Notes: generated by a model from the letters alone, not told the origin. A DNA stretch of 64,000 nt from Schizophyllum amplum (GCA_007026445.1 VDMD01000043.1:171851-235850), one strand, 5' to 3'; shown: positions 31,292-42,960, numbered from the stretch's first letter. A program made the numbers and translations.

Positions 31292-33364
31292 ATGCTCGTT
31301 CTTCTACTTCTGCTCCTCCCCTTCGCTCGCACCGCGCTCGCCGCGCTCACCAACACCACCGTCTCCCCTGAAGCCGACGCGCTGCCTGGGCTCTACCATT
31401 GGGCCAGCGTGGAGTACAACGGTTTCACATACCTGCGCTCCGTGGAGAAGGAGGCGTATGTGGTCCTATACTTCACAGGTGCGCCACATTAGTCTGCACC
31501 ATAGTATGCTGATGCTGACGCGTCCTCCTTCCCACTTTCCTCCGTGCGCCATACATGCATTGCCCGGCCCTCAGGCACCCGCCTCTACCTTACTTTCCCT
31601 CGCTATAGCACGGTCGATGCCGCTAACCACAGCACCGCCGCCAACGTCGCCGTCGACGGGTACAACGCCACAATCGACATGTCGCCCGACGGCCCGCCGG
31701 CGCTCGATGGGAGCATGAACGGCCCGGTGTCGTACGTCTGGGCTGGCTTGAATGACACGCAGCACGAGGTAAACTTTACGGCGGGAGCGGGCGACTACGC
31801 AGTCATTGGGGGCATTGTGTGCGTCATCATCTTTTGTGAGATGATCGGATTGCTAACGATAGGCACTCGCAGGGTCACGGAGGGCGAGGAAGACGATGAT
31901 ACGACTTCGGCAGCATCATCGGCTACAACCTCCAGCAGTGCTTTCTCGTCAACGGTTGCCTTTGTCTCACCCGGTTTCTCTGTTTCCGCAACGCCCTCCA
32001 CCGCATCGCCCTCCTCATCCACCTCCCCTTCAGCTCTTGCTGCATCGAGCTCACCGGCCAATTCACCTGTCTCGCTGGCTGTCGGTGTCGTCTTCGGGGT
32101 CGTCGGGCTGCTTATCGTCCTCCTCATGCTGCTTTTGTGGCGCAGGCGAACATGCGCCTGGTTCGGCCGAGGCAATGACCTGACTGGAAGCGGTGGAGGC
32201 GGTGACGCTCCATGGCGCGGAGGAGGTGGCGTGGGCGCCAGCAACAGTAAAGACGGTTTGTGGCGCAAGCTGCTTCGGCATCGAAGGACCAGTGGCGTGT
32301 CGTCTAATTCGATGGACCCCGAGAAGATTGTCGGGGTACATCCGTCCTTCGATCCTGATGTGAGAGGAGCGGCTCCGAATGCGCCGAATGGTCTACCCGT
32401 CTATGCAGCGGAGAATGCGAGCGCCCACAATGGCGTGAACGAGGCAACCATGTACGCCTCGAATAGCACGTTCGCCACGGTACCCGAGTCGACAACGATC
32501 GACGATAGGCGTGCCACGCGGACCCCATCTTATGCAGTCAAGTACGGCGAGTTTGTGGCACGACGGGACGCAGGTAGGGAGTCACCTATCGCCCGACCGC
32601 CTCGGGGTGCGTCCCTGCCGACTCGATATGCACCCGCTTCAGGAGCCGACGCGTCTCTCCCGAACCCATGGCCATTGGATGACGAGAGCTCGCAGGCACA
32701 CGAGTATATACGTCCAGCGATGGGACGCACGCTACGCCACGCCCACGGGACGGTCGCTCAGCCCACGCACAGTCGCGACCCATCCTCAATGTCTGCTCTC
32801 TCTTCTCTCTCCAGCGGGCTTTTGTCATCGGTTGGTGGGCCGCCGTCCAATCCTCCGTCGGCATACTATCTGCACGGCACCTCGCACGCGGGATCATCAA
32901 CTCCCTCGCGCTCCAACACGCCAGCTACCTCGCACACGGGTACACCCACCGCATTCTCCCGTACCGCCACGACGAGCCCGCTTTCCCATGCCACACTTGA
33001 CGTGTCGCACTCTGCTACCGCCTGTCTACCCTCCGGGGCCGCTAAGCGGTCGATGAAGTTGCAACTCGTTGGCTCGCCTGCCGAGACGCCGGACGCGCTC
33101 ACTCAAGAGGACAGCCACTTGCGACCATACTCCGTCGCTCCGCCCGCGTACTCGCCGGGCGTTGCATACGGTATATTGTCCGCCGCTGGCGGTGCATGTT
33201 TGCCCGCCCTTGCGTCTTCCACTGCACCCCCGCTCCCGTCCAAGGATGCGTCGAGTTCGGCTCGTGGAGGAACCAGCACGGTTCTTTCGACCGAATCAAG
33301 TGGTCAGATCTCGCGGAAAGTGCCAGACGCAGACAACATGAGCATGGCGTCCTTGGACGACTAG
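31292..33364 (+). CDS. Single-pass membrane protein with signal peptide
   Basis: Exons are 31292-31478, 31575-31818 and 31873-33364 (640 residues). The 54-nt second intron has a GCTAAC branch point and is open in frame. The N-terminus is a signal peptide (MLVLLLLLLPFARTALA). A small extracellular domain follows (LYHWASVEYNGFTYLRSVEK, YLTFPRYSTVDAANHS) with several N-glycosylation sequons (NTT, NHS, NAT, NDT, NFT). Next come a Ser/Thr-rich stalk, a transmembrane helix (SLAVGVVFGVVGLLIVLLML) ended by WRRR, and a long Ser/Pro-rich, probably disordered cytoplasmic tail. The layout resembles fungal surface sensors, but I see no WSC or other named domain. An upstream in-frame ATG at 31184 would bury the signal peptide, so 31292 is preferred. 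Confidence 0.8.
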
Positions 33365-33860
33365 GGTGGTGCCTGCGCCGCTCTCAAGTCTTTTTTTCCT
33401 TCCGGTTGCCGGTCAGCTCCGTCTTTCTTTATCTTTTTTTCTCCAGTTTCTCTCCATGTATCCGTGCGTCGTCTTCCTCTCTCTTCCCCTTTATGCATCT
33501 ATCCTCAATATCTCTGGGCCGAACACGACCTACCACGATGATCCCTACCATGCCATCTTTGTTTCCTAGTTGTATTTGTACCATTCTATCATGAGGTGCT
33601 TTTGCGGTTCATATGATTACTGGAACATGTCCGAGTAAACGTAAGGCCGGCCTCGATTGTCTCCATTTGCTTTGCCGGAGCTCACTCACACGCACTCGCA
33701 TGGAACTCCAGGCGTTTGTCCTACCAAAATAAGTCCTCAGGCTGGTCTCTCGGATGTGAAGTGCGCTTGAAGCGAGTGTGATTCTTGTGAGTCCCACAGT
33801 AGAATCGGACTTGCACAGTGCTTGATTCGACCGACGTTCATCATATACAATGGGATCATA
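33365..33860. other. Convergent 3' intergenic region
   Basis: This lies between the membrane-protein stop and the BTB-13 stop. It starts with a T/C-rich tract (33390-33500). No gene is seen. Confidence 0.4.
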
Positions 33861-34834
33861 CTACTGCGCGAGGAAGCCCGTCAAGGGTTTGGCGTCTTTG
33901 GCTATTTTTGTATATAAGTTCCTCTTCAAGCCCTCGAGGCTACTTTTGCATTTGTTACCTGTGCAACACCCTACCCAAGACATAGTATCATGTAGGAGGG
34001 CATACGGAAACAGGACATCTAAGTGGGCGAAACCCTGTGGCCCCTTTTGAAGCGCATTGCAGAAAAGCGCGGTCTTACAAGCGTCGCAGACACCCCAATA
34101 TATGCGGTGATCGATGAAGTCGCGCATGAACCGGTTGTACTGATTGGTATAGATAACCTGGTTACCAGAGCGTCAGCATTGGTAACAGAATAAAGACCGC
34201 TCGCACCCATGCAGCGAAATGTCTCGGCGACAAGGCAGCTAGTACTTCAGCAGGATCCAAGCTGATCGTCGAGGACCCGACGACGTCGAGCACGTCATCG
34301 TGCCCATGTTTGGCTGCGTAGCTCATCACCTGCAATGGATGCGATTCGCTACGCGCCCTGCATGAACGAGTCAGCGATACGTATAGCATAGTAGACAACC
34401 TGAATAGCGCACTCCATAGAGGCACGACAAATCGTGCTAGCCGAGTAAACGCCGTACTTCTCCGCCGCTTCTGCGAGCGATGCGAGCATCTTGAATTGGA
34501 GAGTGCTCAGGCGGACGTGCTGTTCGCGATAGACGAAACGAAACAGCAGGTCGAGCGTCGTCGAGTCTTCAGAGAGATGCACAACCTCATCGGGATTGGC
34601 GACGAAGCCTGCCGGAGCGAAGCTCGCCGCATCGCGATCGAGCCGAGCGCGGTCGATGTAGAAAGGGACATTATCCGACGAGACGAAAGGGATGGTGCCC
34701 TCATCTGCAGTCGAAACTAACGCACAGATAGTAAACGTCCGACTGACGACACGTTGAGATGAGTACCTACAGCGCTCTGAGACTCTGTAGGGGATGGGCT
34801 GCTTCGAGGAGACGCGTTGGGAGCGGGCCGCCAT
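33861..34834 (-). CDS. BTB-13: BTB/POZ protein, short C-terminus
   Basis: Exons are 34771-34834, 34413-34716, 34207-34357 and 33861-34157 (271 residues, shortest of the intact set). Exon 1 is MAARSQRVSSKQPIPYRVSE plus R; an in-frame ATG 13 codons upstream is possible. BTB exon: PFVSSDNVPFYIDRARLDRD, LLFRFVYREQHVRLSTLQF and AAEKYGVYSASTICRASME. Exon 3 departs from the consensus (VVGSSTISLDPAEVLAALSP in place of AAPYTIG). The last exon lacks the EETW/ALL motif, keeps a Cys pair (WGVCDACKTAL) and ends LTGFLAQ. The FYIDR, EQHVRL and VYSAS features tie it to the damaged BTB-1 to BTB-4 group, of which it is the only intact member here. Confidence 0.85.
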
Positions 34835-35479
34835 GGTTGCGGTGCAAGCGCCAACGAGACCGCGCAAGCTCATATAAGAACAACAATGAGCGCCGCTTTA
34901 GCGCCTCCGAGTCACCAGCGGCGCGCTGCGTACCATGGGACCTGTCGCGCCATTGACATCGATGGTTCGGATAAGCTGCTCTGCATATAAGAGGTCAGCC
35001 GGCTTGCGCGCGGGGGTCGGAACGATACCTGAGTACCAACTGCGTGTCCTTATATAGCAAGGTTCCATCGACGTGTAGTGTGGCGAAGCCTACGGTTATA
35101 AAGGGACAGGCCACATCTGACTGTTAGCTGATAGCTAGCGAGCATTACGGCGAGCAGAGACGTGGAAGGAAGGCGGTTGCAATTGAGCCAGCGAGTCAGT
35201 GAAGAGGAGACGATATGTTCTCTGTACGGCATGAACAAGACCCTCGGCGCTTGATAGCTGAATGAGAAATGAAAGTTATACGTGTAGTACGCAAGCGGCT
35301 CACCTCGGCCCATCGCCGTGGATAGTCGTAGTTGATAACGAGGTCAGAAGCATCCCCATCGGTGACGATACAAGCCGAGTGAAGACGACAACGCTCACCA
35401 TACTGACTTGACAACTTGCGAGGTTCAGCCACCGGTTCCGACAAGAAGAACCTTCTATTCATCAGAAATAGCAAATGAC
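34835..35479. other. Intergenic between BTB-13 and BTB-14
   Basis: This contains the BTB-13 promoter region. Overlapping short frames show no domain. Nothing else is seen. Confidence 0.4.
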
Positions 35480-36481
35480 TCAAAGAAAGGTCCTGAAGGC
35501 CGGGACTTCCTTCACTGTGTCCGCGACGGACTTCTTCCAGGCTTCAAAGAATCCTACGCAGCCATGACACTTCAGATCTTGAGCCATCCACTTTGTGAAG
35601 ACCCTGTCAAGCCGCACTACACCCCCTAAACCTCCCCTGAGCAGGACTAGCGCAATCTCGCGCTGGTATTTTGCGACCCACGGCGCGTCCTCATCCTCGT
35701 CGTCCCTAAGCGGACAGGGTTCCCAATCGCCATCCTCGTCAACGTGGAATTCGCTTGAATTGATATGGTAGCATCGATCCACAACAGACTGTGCGACTTG
35801 TTGATACCTGGAGTTGAAAACGAACTGCGCCAAAGCAAGACATTCAGCAAGGCATATAAGATTTCACGGGCGTAGCTCACCCAAGGGAGCAGGTAAGACG
35901 GAGGAAGAAGTACCTTCATGTTCTCAAAGTCCGAACCGACAGTGTATGGGGCGGATACGTCCAGGATGTCCTTGTAATCGTACCTGGCGGCATACTTCAT
36001 GACATCCCACGGATGCTTGTCGTGTTTGTTCCTAAACGAAAGGTCAACATGGCCTTTCACAAACGTCACTGAGACGTACTTCATATAGAGTCGACAGACC
36101 GTCATCGCCGAGTATACCATATATTTCTCCGCGGCCTCTGCCAGATCCGCGACGACTCGAAAGGACTCGGCATCGAGGTCGATATACACCTCACAGTAGA
36201 CAAAGCGAAAGAGAAGTTCGAGAGTCAAAGAAGTATCGTCCAGATGAACGGGTTCGGTCGGCGAGGAGTGCACGGTCGACGGCGGCGCAAAGTCCGCTGC
36301 CCGTTCGAGTTTTGCGCGCTCGATGTGGAACGTCATGTTATCGCACGACACGAATGGTATGGTGCTTTGGGTGGTCGTCGAAACTGATGTTCGTTAGCAG
36401 ATGTTACTGACGCCTGGCGGACAAGCAGAACCCACATCTCTCGCACACTCGTGCGGGCGTATCGGGACCGAGTAGCGGCAT
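35480..36481 (-). CDS. BTB-14: BTB/POZ protein
   Basis: Exons are 36436-36481, 36080-36383, 35881-36031 and 35480-35824 (281 residues). Exon 1 is MPLLGPDTPARVCER. BTB exon: PFVSCDNMTFHIERAKLERA, LLFRFVYCEVYIDLDAESF and YMVYSAMTVCRLYMK. Exon 3: YAARYDYKDILDVSAPYTVG. Last exon: acidic DDEDEDAPWVAKYQREIALV, LLRGGLGGVVRLDRVFTKW, Cys pair KCHGCVGFFEAWK, end AFRTFL. It pairs with BTB-12 through exon 1 and exon 3 sequence, so one is an inverted, displaced duplicate of the other. Confidence 0.9.
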
Positions 36482-37594
36482 GACGAGTGCAAGCGTGTAC
36501 GCAAGTCGTTGTTTGGAAGCGATGTGTTATTGACTGGGAAAGAAGTTAGCACTCGAGCAAGGTCTCGCGTGAAGAATGAGAAGATCCGGGTTGGCACCCT
36601 TCGGAGGTCAACAGTTCGGCATACGCAGCTGAGCGGACGCCGAGCATTTCATGAGCGGAACGAGCCAATGCAGCTCACCTGTTACAGAAAATGATGATAT
36701 TATAGACCGGGATATCGCTCACACACTGGGTGCTCGAGTTCAGTCGAGTAGTAAGCTGCCAATTCGAGCGCGCTGGTCACCGGTCCTGCAGCTAGCCTGT
36801 AGATATATCCTATCCTCGAGAGTTATATGACGGTAGTTAGGCGCGGACAATAGCTGAGAGACGCGCTCGATGTTCCAAGCCGGCGATTGGCGCAGGGCAA
36901 TCGTCGTCAGTAGAGGAGTGTTTGGCTTTGTTGCTCATCGACTCGGTCACCTGACAATCGGCATGATAACGTGACGTTCGCTCACGCCTAGCTTTCCGGG
37001 CCCCCTGCTCCCCTTGCGGAAATTCCGACCCGCGCACAACTTTTACGGTCACGTGCCCGCCAGGGCACCGTCCCGAAGTCAGGTTGTGACCTGGTTAGGT
37101 TAGGTTGGTTAGGTTTAGGTTGGTTAGGGTTAGGTTGGTTAGGTTTAGGTTGGTTAGATTGGTTTGGGTAGCAGGTGTGTCATTATTGTGTCCTGCAGAA
37201 TCATAGAAAAAAGTCACTAAAGTTGTGCGCGCGCTGCGACTCCCCCATTGCGTCGGATGGGAACACTCCCGTGCTCTCTCAAGATCTCATCTTGGGCCTC
37301 CCCTGTCATTTGCGCGAGAGAAGATGCAAACATCGTCCTACATTCTCTCCTGCACCCATATTCACCTCCAAAACGGAATTATAATCAGCAACGCACGCCA
37401 AGCATAGCGCGCCGCCTGCGCAGTATACGGAGAAGCTAGTGGTCTGAGAAGTAAGTGATATATTTGCTAAACGATAGTATGTGGCAGCTAACTAGACCAA
37501 AGGAGACAGCCGGAGGCAAATTATAGTAAGGGCTTGGAGAGGAGGGTAGCGTGCAGAAGATACTAAGTTTTCCAGTGAGGGCCTATAGTATTGT
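36482..37594. other. Intergenic, 1.1 kb, with telomere-like repeat
   Basis: No gene is recognised. It contains the GGTTAGGTT tract at 37090-37170 (listed separately). It separates the last BTB gene from the second F-box-like gene. Confidence 0.4.
37090..37170 (+). repeat. Interstitial telomere-like GGTTAGG tract
   Basis: About 80 bases made of GGTTAGG, GTTTAGG and GTTGGTTAGG words, including GGTTAGGGTTAGG, one exact double unit of the TTAGGG repeat known from most fungal telomeres. The longer period is roughly 22-24 nt (GGTTAGGTTTAGGTTGGTTA). Confidence 0.65.
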
Positions 37595-39527
37595 TCAAGT
37601 GCCATTTTCTTCATGTCCATCAGACATCGGCTCGCAAAGTCTACGCCAACGATCGATTTGGTCTCTCGCTGGTTCCGCGAGTAAAGACGAATTCACCCGC
37701 TTCCATTTCTTTCCCCACGCACGTGCCAGCGTGTTGTGTATTCCGTAAAACTTCACTTCCTGGATACCTGGAAACAGGCGCTTGAGGAGTTGCGCGACAG
37801 CGTCCGCGTCCTCTATCGGGGCATTGCGGACGGTCAGGCGAAGTGGGGGATGCGCACCCACGCGAAGAAGAGATGGGCGAGTGTCCAGACGCTCCATGGG
37901 CTCCATTTGTGGCACCGCGGACTCTGAGTCCTGCGGCACCCCAGGCTCCTGTGGTACCTCCAGCTCGGCTTGCGGCACGGCGCGAGCGTCGAGGTGCAGG
38001 TCAACGCGCTCGATTTCGGGGCAATATCGCGCGATCGACACCAGAGCACCCAGCGTCAAGCTCGCCTGTTCCGCCCACCCCGCCCACTTCGTCAGCACCA
38101 GACTCCGCAACGCCGGCCAGCACCCCGCCAGCAATGTCACATCCTCATCGAGAAGCTCCACGCCAGGGAGATGCTCGAGTACCACGTCCGTCAGGTTCGA
38201 GAACGCCGAGAGTTGCTCCACATGTGCGCGCGAGAAACCCCACGGCATGGGCCCGTTCACCTCGACGTTGCTCAGCCACCGGATGCGGCACTCGCGCAGG
38301 GTGGATGGACGGCAGTGCATGCAGATGGCATCCATGAGGGCTTTGAAGGCGGCGGAGGATGGCACGGGGACGTAGAGCGAGATTGACTCGAGGGGCAGGT
38401 CGCGCGCGCAGCGGATGATCGCCAGTACGTCCTGATACTGGAAGTAGAAAAGCTTGAGGGTCTGCAGGTTGCGAAAGCCGTTGCTGTCGCTCGGCAGTCG
38501 CATGAGCGGGCGAGGGGGTCGAGTTTCTGGGGGCCGGTGGGAGTTGGAAAGAGACAAGGAGCGGAGGCCGTGCAGATGGGATAGGGCGCTGATCTGGGCG
38601 CTGTTGAAATCGCCGCAGAGAGAAAGCTCGAGGCAAGTCAGGTGCCTATACTGACGCATGGCATGCAGAACGGCGGCGGCGAAGCCCGCGTCGTCCGCGT
38701 CCGCGTCGGCCATATCATCTGGGGCGTGGTCGATGCGGATGTTTGTCAGGGCGGGGTTGCGCGCCAGCAGACCACGCGGGTCTGGGATATGCGAAGCACG
38801 GACACTGAGCAGATGGAGCGCGCTGATCGTAGAGGTCGTGATGGTCGGGGGCGCAGCTCTGTTCGTGACGAGGTCGAGGAAGCCAGGATGCACACCGCGG
38901 TCATCGTAAGGGCTCTTCGGGATGATAGTCAGGTGACGCAGATTCGGGAAGAGCGCATCCGGCGGGGGAGAAGCGGCCACAGCGGCCTGCACATCCCACC
39001 AATGCTCGCACGGCATAATCAGGTGCGTAACGAGGGCGCGGCGCCGGACGATGCTGTCGCGCGCCCAGTCTTGCGGGGTTATCGCACGACTAAGTTCCTG
39101 CAAATTGTGTCAAGACGATTCCCAATGCACAAGTCTCGTCGACTGACCCTCGTTGTAGTCAATTCCATCTGCGAAGGGGTCAGCTTGACTGGACAGTTGT
39201 GTGATCGTTTCCACATAGCGCACGCACTTTGTTATATAAATCCGGTACACACGCCAGAATGGGCAGCAAGCCCTCCATGCGCTGCCACAGCACAATCTCA
39301 GCAATGTCCCGCCACTGCCGCGAGGCTAGCGCAAGCCGATAGAGGTCACCCTTGGGCGAGGGCGACCCTACGGTCTCACTCCTGGCCCCGCTCCAGGCCG
39401 ACCCTTGGTCGCTTTCGGTAGACCATTTGTCAATCTCGATTGACTGTCTGTCTCCCATGCCCAGTCCTCCGTCGTTGTCGAGCTCACGGGCGATCATGAG
39501 GAGGATTTCTGGTACGTGGAGCCGCAT
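37595..39527 (-). CDS. F-box-like/LRR protein, paralogue with microexon
   Basis: Exons are 39228-39527, 39148-39168 (microexon, MELTTTR) and 37595-39097 (607 residues); introns are 59 and 50 nt. Same plan as the gene at 25262-26867. F-box-like start MRLHVPEILLMIARELD and LYRLALASRQWRDIAEIVLW, separated by about 37 extra residues absent from the paralogue (TESDQGSAWSGARSETVGS). The LRR-like part aligns throughout (SRAITPQDWARDSIVRRRAL, HLIMPCEHWWDVQAAVAASP, LVLTKWAGWAEQASLTLGAL). It has a longer acidic Pro/Glu-rich segment near the C-terminus (EVPQEPGVPQDSESAVPQME). Predicted SCF adaptor; target unknown. Confidence 0.8.
39148..39168 (-). other. 21-nt microexon, second paralogue
   Basis: Seven codons (MELTTTR) between introns 39169-39227 (GTGCGT...CGCAG) and 39098-39147 (GTCAGT, TTGAC branch, TTGCAG). 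Same length, phase and position as the microexon at 26616-26636; sequence partly conserved (T-R ending). Confidence 0.6.
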
Positions 39528-41689
39528 CCTGACACCTGCGAGGGCCAAAGGGCTCACTATTGCGGATGTAAGGGACACGAGCGCCGTGCAGCAAGGAATA
39601 CAAGCGTCAGCGGAAGAGACACCCCACCATCTGACGCTACGAGCTTCAAGAGAGAGACTGGGCAACTCCTGGGAGGAGTTAGGCAAGGGAGAACTGGGCA
39701 GGGGGCGTCAAAGTCGACGCAGACGGTAGACCGCAATAGGACCTCGGTCCGAGACGCGTTTCGCGTCTTGCTCTTCGCTATCATCTTGCTCTTCTGTTCA
39801 CCAGTATCTTACATATCTCATATCCTCCTCCTATACTCCCCCCGAGCCTGTCCGACGCTATTTCTGGCTCGCGCTCGTAGGGCCGGTAACGAGGATGAGA
39901 GGACGCTGGGACATCCGCGAAATACGACTTAGCTGCGAGAGAACACCCAGCCGCAAGGACGCGGGGGTGATCGTAAAGACGAGGGACGGATGCGCGAAGG
40001 GCAGGTACGTGGTCGTGTTCCTCATGTTCTTCTCTGATGACAAAGGGCGTATCTACCAGCACATATTCAGTACTGTCGTCCAAGCAATATCGCAGCCACT
40101 TGCCCCTCGCTCGGTCCCTTCTCTCTTGATTCTATGCTCCCTCATCCGTCTCGTATCCTCGGGCTTTGCCCCCTCTTGAATATTTGGTCCCTTCAATCAT
40201 TCTTTCATCCACTTTTTTCGCCCTCGTTGGCGCGCCCATCCTATCGTTTGACCGCTCATAGAGTCACACTATATTGCTTCATTGCAGTCGTCCGTTTATT
40301 TCCGTCTTCCTTTACTTCCGTCTTCGTTTACCTTCCGCCTTCTTTGCATCCTGCTTCCTTTACATCCTGGACCTGTGCCTTATTTGCCGCTGATGTTGGC
40401 CACGCGCGCTTGAGGGCTTCACTTTTCTGCGGCCGACGTTCCATTGGCTACGAGCCCGGTCGCTTCGTCATCATCTCCATGTCATTTTTCTTCTCCTGTA
40501 CATCGTTCGGCTCCATGCTATCGTCGTTGTCCTCGATTGATGCCTGTTTCTTAGAATCCTGCCCGCCATTCGTCCGCGCCTTCTTCTTCATCTTCGTCTT
40601 CTCCGTCACCTTCTTGCTCCTCCCCATCTTTTCGCTCCTCTCCATCATCTCGTTCCTTTCCACCTTCTCCTCTTCCCCTTCACCGCTTCCTGTACCTTCA
40701 CCTTCTCGCACCTCTTCACCTTCTCGTCCATCTCCACCTACACAATCCTCTTCACCTCTCCACCCTTCACCTTCGTCTCCACATTCGTCTTCGCACTTTT
40801 CGCCCTTCGCACCCCAATCCCCCCTTGCTCCCGGTCCACCTTGCCACGCCGGTCAAGATGTATCTCTGTGTCGGTCTTTCCCTGCACGTTATCTTGTCCT
40901 TGCACGTCGCGTCTTTTTTGCGTGTCTGTCTTTCTCTGCGCGTTGCTCTCCTTTCCCTGCGTGTTTTCACCCTCACACATCGTTTCTTCGCCGCTTCTTT
41001 CACATGGTAATCTTGACGGGAAAGTGGGGAATTTCTTGAGACGTGAGAGACTGTAGAGTCTACACAGGAGACAAAAATCTCTCAGGTCATGGGAGACGAG
41101 AGATCTTCGACGTCGGGGCAAACTGGCGACTCGTAGGTATGCATGTATAGGGCTCGTAGCATACGATCCTCGTATAATCTCTTATCAGTGAAGACAGTGA
41201 CTTGGCAGCGTTGTTTCTTTATTCAACATTGGAAGACTCGACACGCTATGCGCGCGCTCATGCCTCGGAAGAGTCGCGCACATGGGAGCTCTCCCAACGC
41301 CTCGTGCTCAAGACATCCTACTGACAATTGTACAGTGTATATCTTCAGAGCGAGTTGAGGTCGCCGCAAGTTGCGCCAAGCCCAACTCGCGTGCCAACTT
41401 TCCTCGTGCTCACCAACAAATTGAACTGGCGCAGTCAACTTCGCTCACAGATGCTCAGCCGCTCACCGCACCCCGTCCCGGCCGGCGCTTATCAACATCA
41501 GCGTCCGCCTTTGAGGACGCATGCGCGCGCATACGATGCGCTCCTGACCCTTGGCGTGTGTCCGTGTCTGAGAGGCCGGTCGCATATATAAGTCTTACAT
41601 CCCCCACCTCAGTTCTGCAGCAGCTCTCTTCCAAGTGTCCCCTCATCCGTTGTCTAACCCTGGCACAGAGCACATCGTCTTATCGTCGT
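39528..41689. other. Intergenic, 2.2 kb, with polypyrimidine tract
   Basis: Bases 40480-41000 are strongly C/T-rich on the plus strand. The 301-codon plus frame (40134-41039) and the Lys/Glu/Arg-rich minus frames (40448-40711, 40738-41121) are consequences of this composition; none has a domain or convincing introns, so I do not call a gene. The right end carries a TATA box for the deuterolysin relic. Confidence 0.5.
41585..41591 (+). promoter_or_regulatory. TATA box before the deuterolysin pseudogene
   Basis: TATATAA lies about 105 bases upstream of the signal-peptide region of the deuterolysin relic. Position and sequence fit a core promoter; it may no longer be used. Confidence 0.4.
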
Positions 41690-42960
41690 GTTGGCCCTCG
41701 CCGCCGCCGCTGCCACCCTCGGCCTCGCCTCCACCGCCGTCGCGGGCCCCAACCGCCGCGCCGACGCTCTCCATCGACTTGACCGCGCCCGAGAGCGCCA
41801 CGTCCGTTGACGAGATGACCGTCACGGCTATCGTCATGAACACCGGCTCGGAGCCCGTCAAGGTTCTCAAGGCCGGCTCCGTCCTGGACAGCGACCTCCC
41901 GATACGCTCGTTATTCGTGAACAAGGGCGACTCGAAGGCCGACTCATCGAGCGTGGAGATCTCGCTCGCAACAAGCTCACGGAGAACAATTACTTGACGA
42001 TCGAGCCCGGCTCTAGCATCCGCGCCAACCACGACCGTAAGTCGCAGACCCTTCACCTTCAAGTCGCTAACTAGTCTTCTCAGAGTCTTGCTCTGCATTT
42101 TCGAGGGCGACAGAGCGAGCGACTTCAGCATCGAGCCCGTATCGATTCCAGATTCCTGACGTCGCGGCGAATAAGGTCAAGAGCATCAGCGAGTTCTCCA
42201 AGGTCGAGGTGCAGGCGAACTCTGCGACGGTCTCCCTGAGCAGCGAACCTCTCGCGTCGCGCGCTCACAATGAAGCGCGCCGAGGACTCCAAGTCGAGCT
42301 TCATCGACCGGAGCGACACAGAGCTCGCGACCACCGCGTCGGACTACATAGGCTCGAGCTCGGACTCTGCCCTCCTCACCTCCTAGTTCGGCTCGAACTC
42401 TGCCTCGGGCGTCGCCGGCACGGTGTGCGTATTCCGTCCTACTTTCCCCTGGTCTCATTTACTAACAGCCTTTGCAGCTTCGACGGCGTCGGGCGAGACA
42501 GCTTTGACGCCGTCGCGGGCAAGAATGCCAGCTTGCGGGCGAGGATGACAGCTTGCGGGCGAGGGCGAGAGCGACAGCTCGCGGAATAGGACGACAGCTG
42601 GCGGAGCTCAACTGCAACGACGAAATGAAAGCGTGCTCGAACGGCGTAATCGCCTACACAATCGTCTCCACGACCAACATCTCCTTCTGCGACATCTTCT
42701 TCGACGAGGTGGACACTAACTAGCTCTGCTCGGGCGCGATCGCTGCCGAGCGAAACACTGGCGGCGCCACGACGCTCCACGAGCTCACTTCGGGCAGCTA
42801 CGACGCCGGCTACGGCTGCCACAGGACGGACCAGGAGCTCTCGGAAATCGAGAGGATCTCGAAAGCTGACAATCTCTTCGTAAGTAATCTGCTGGCTCGA
42901 TTTTCTAGGCAGCACATGTCTGACGTCTTTTCGTGCTTCACCAGCCCAATGCGCAGTGTT
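41690..42960 (+). pseudogene. Deuterolysin (M35 metalloprotease) pseudogene 1
   Basis: A secreted zinc endopeptidase gene in ruins. A signal peptide is visible (VLALAAAAATLGLASTAVAG) but lies one frame away from the propeptide (SIDLTAPESATSVDEMTVTA, MNTGSEPVKVLKAGSVLDSD, typical of M35 prosegments). An intron-like gap follows (GTAAGT at about 42040 to CTCAG). The catalytic region (VIAYTIVSTTNISFCDIFFD, TTLHELTSGSYDAGYGC) shows HELT-S in place of the zinc-binding HExxH, with the second His lost. There are stop codons in frame at CTCCTAGTTC (about 42383) and ACTAACTAGCTC (about 42718). Bases 42510-42590 hold a GCGGGCGAGGATGACAGCTT repeat. Convergent with the kinase at 43049. Confidence 0.8.

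Noticed and set aside
40134..41039. 301-codon plus-strand ORF as a gene
   Set aside because: It lies in a C/T-rich tract, consists of Ser/Phe/Pro/Leu low complexity and has no domain; long open frames are expected from the composition.
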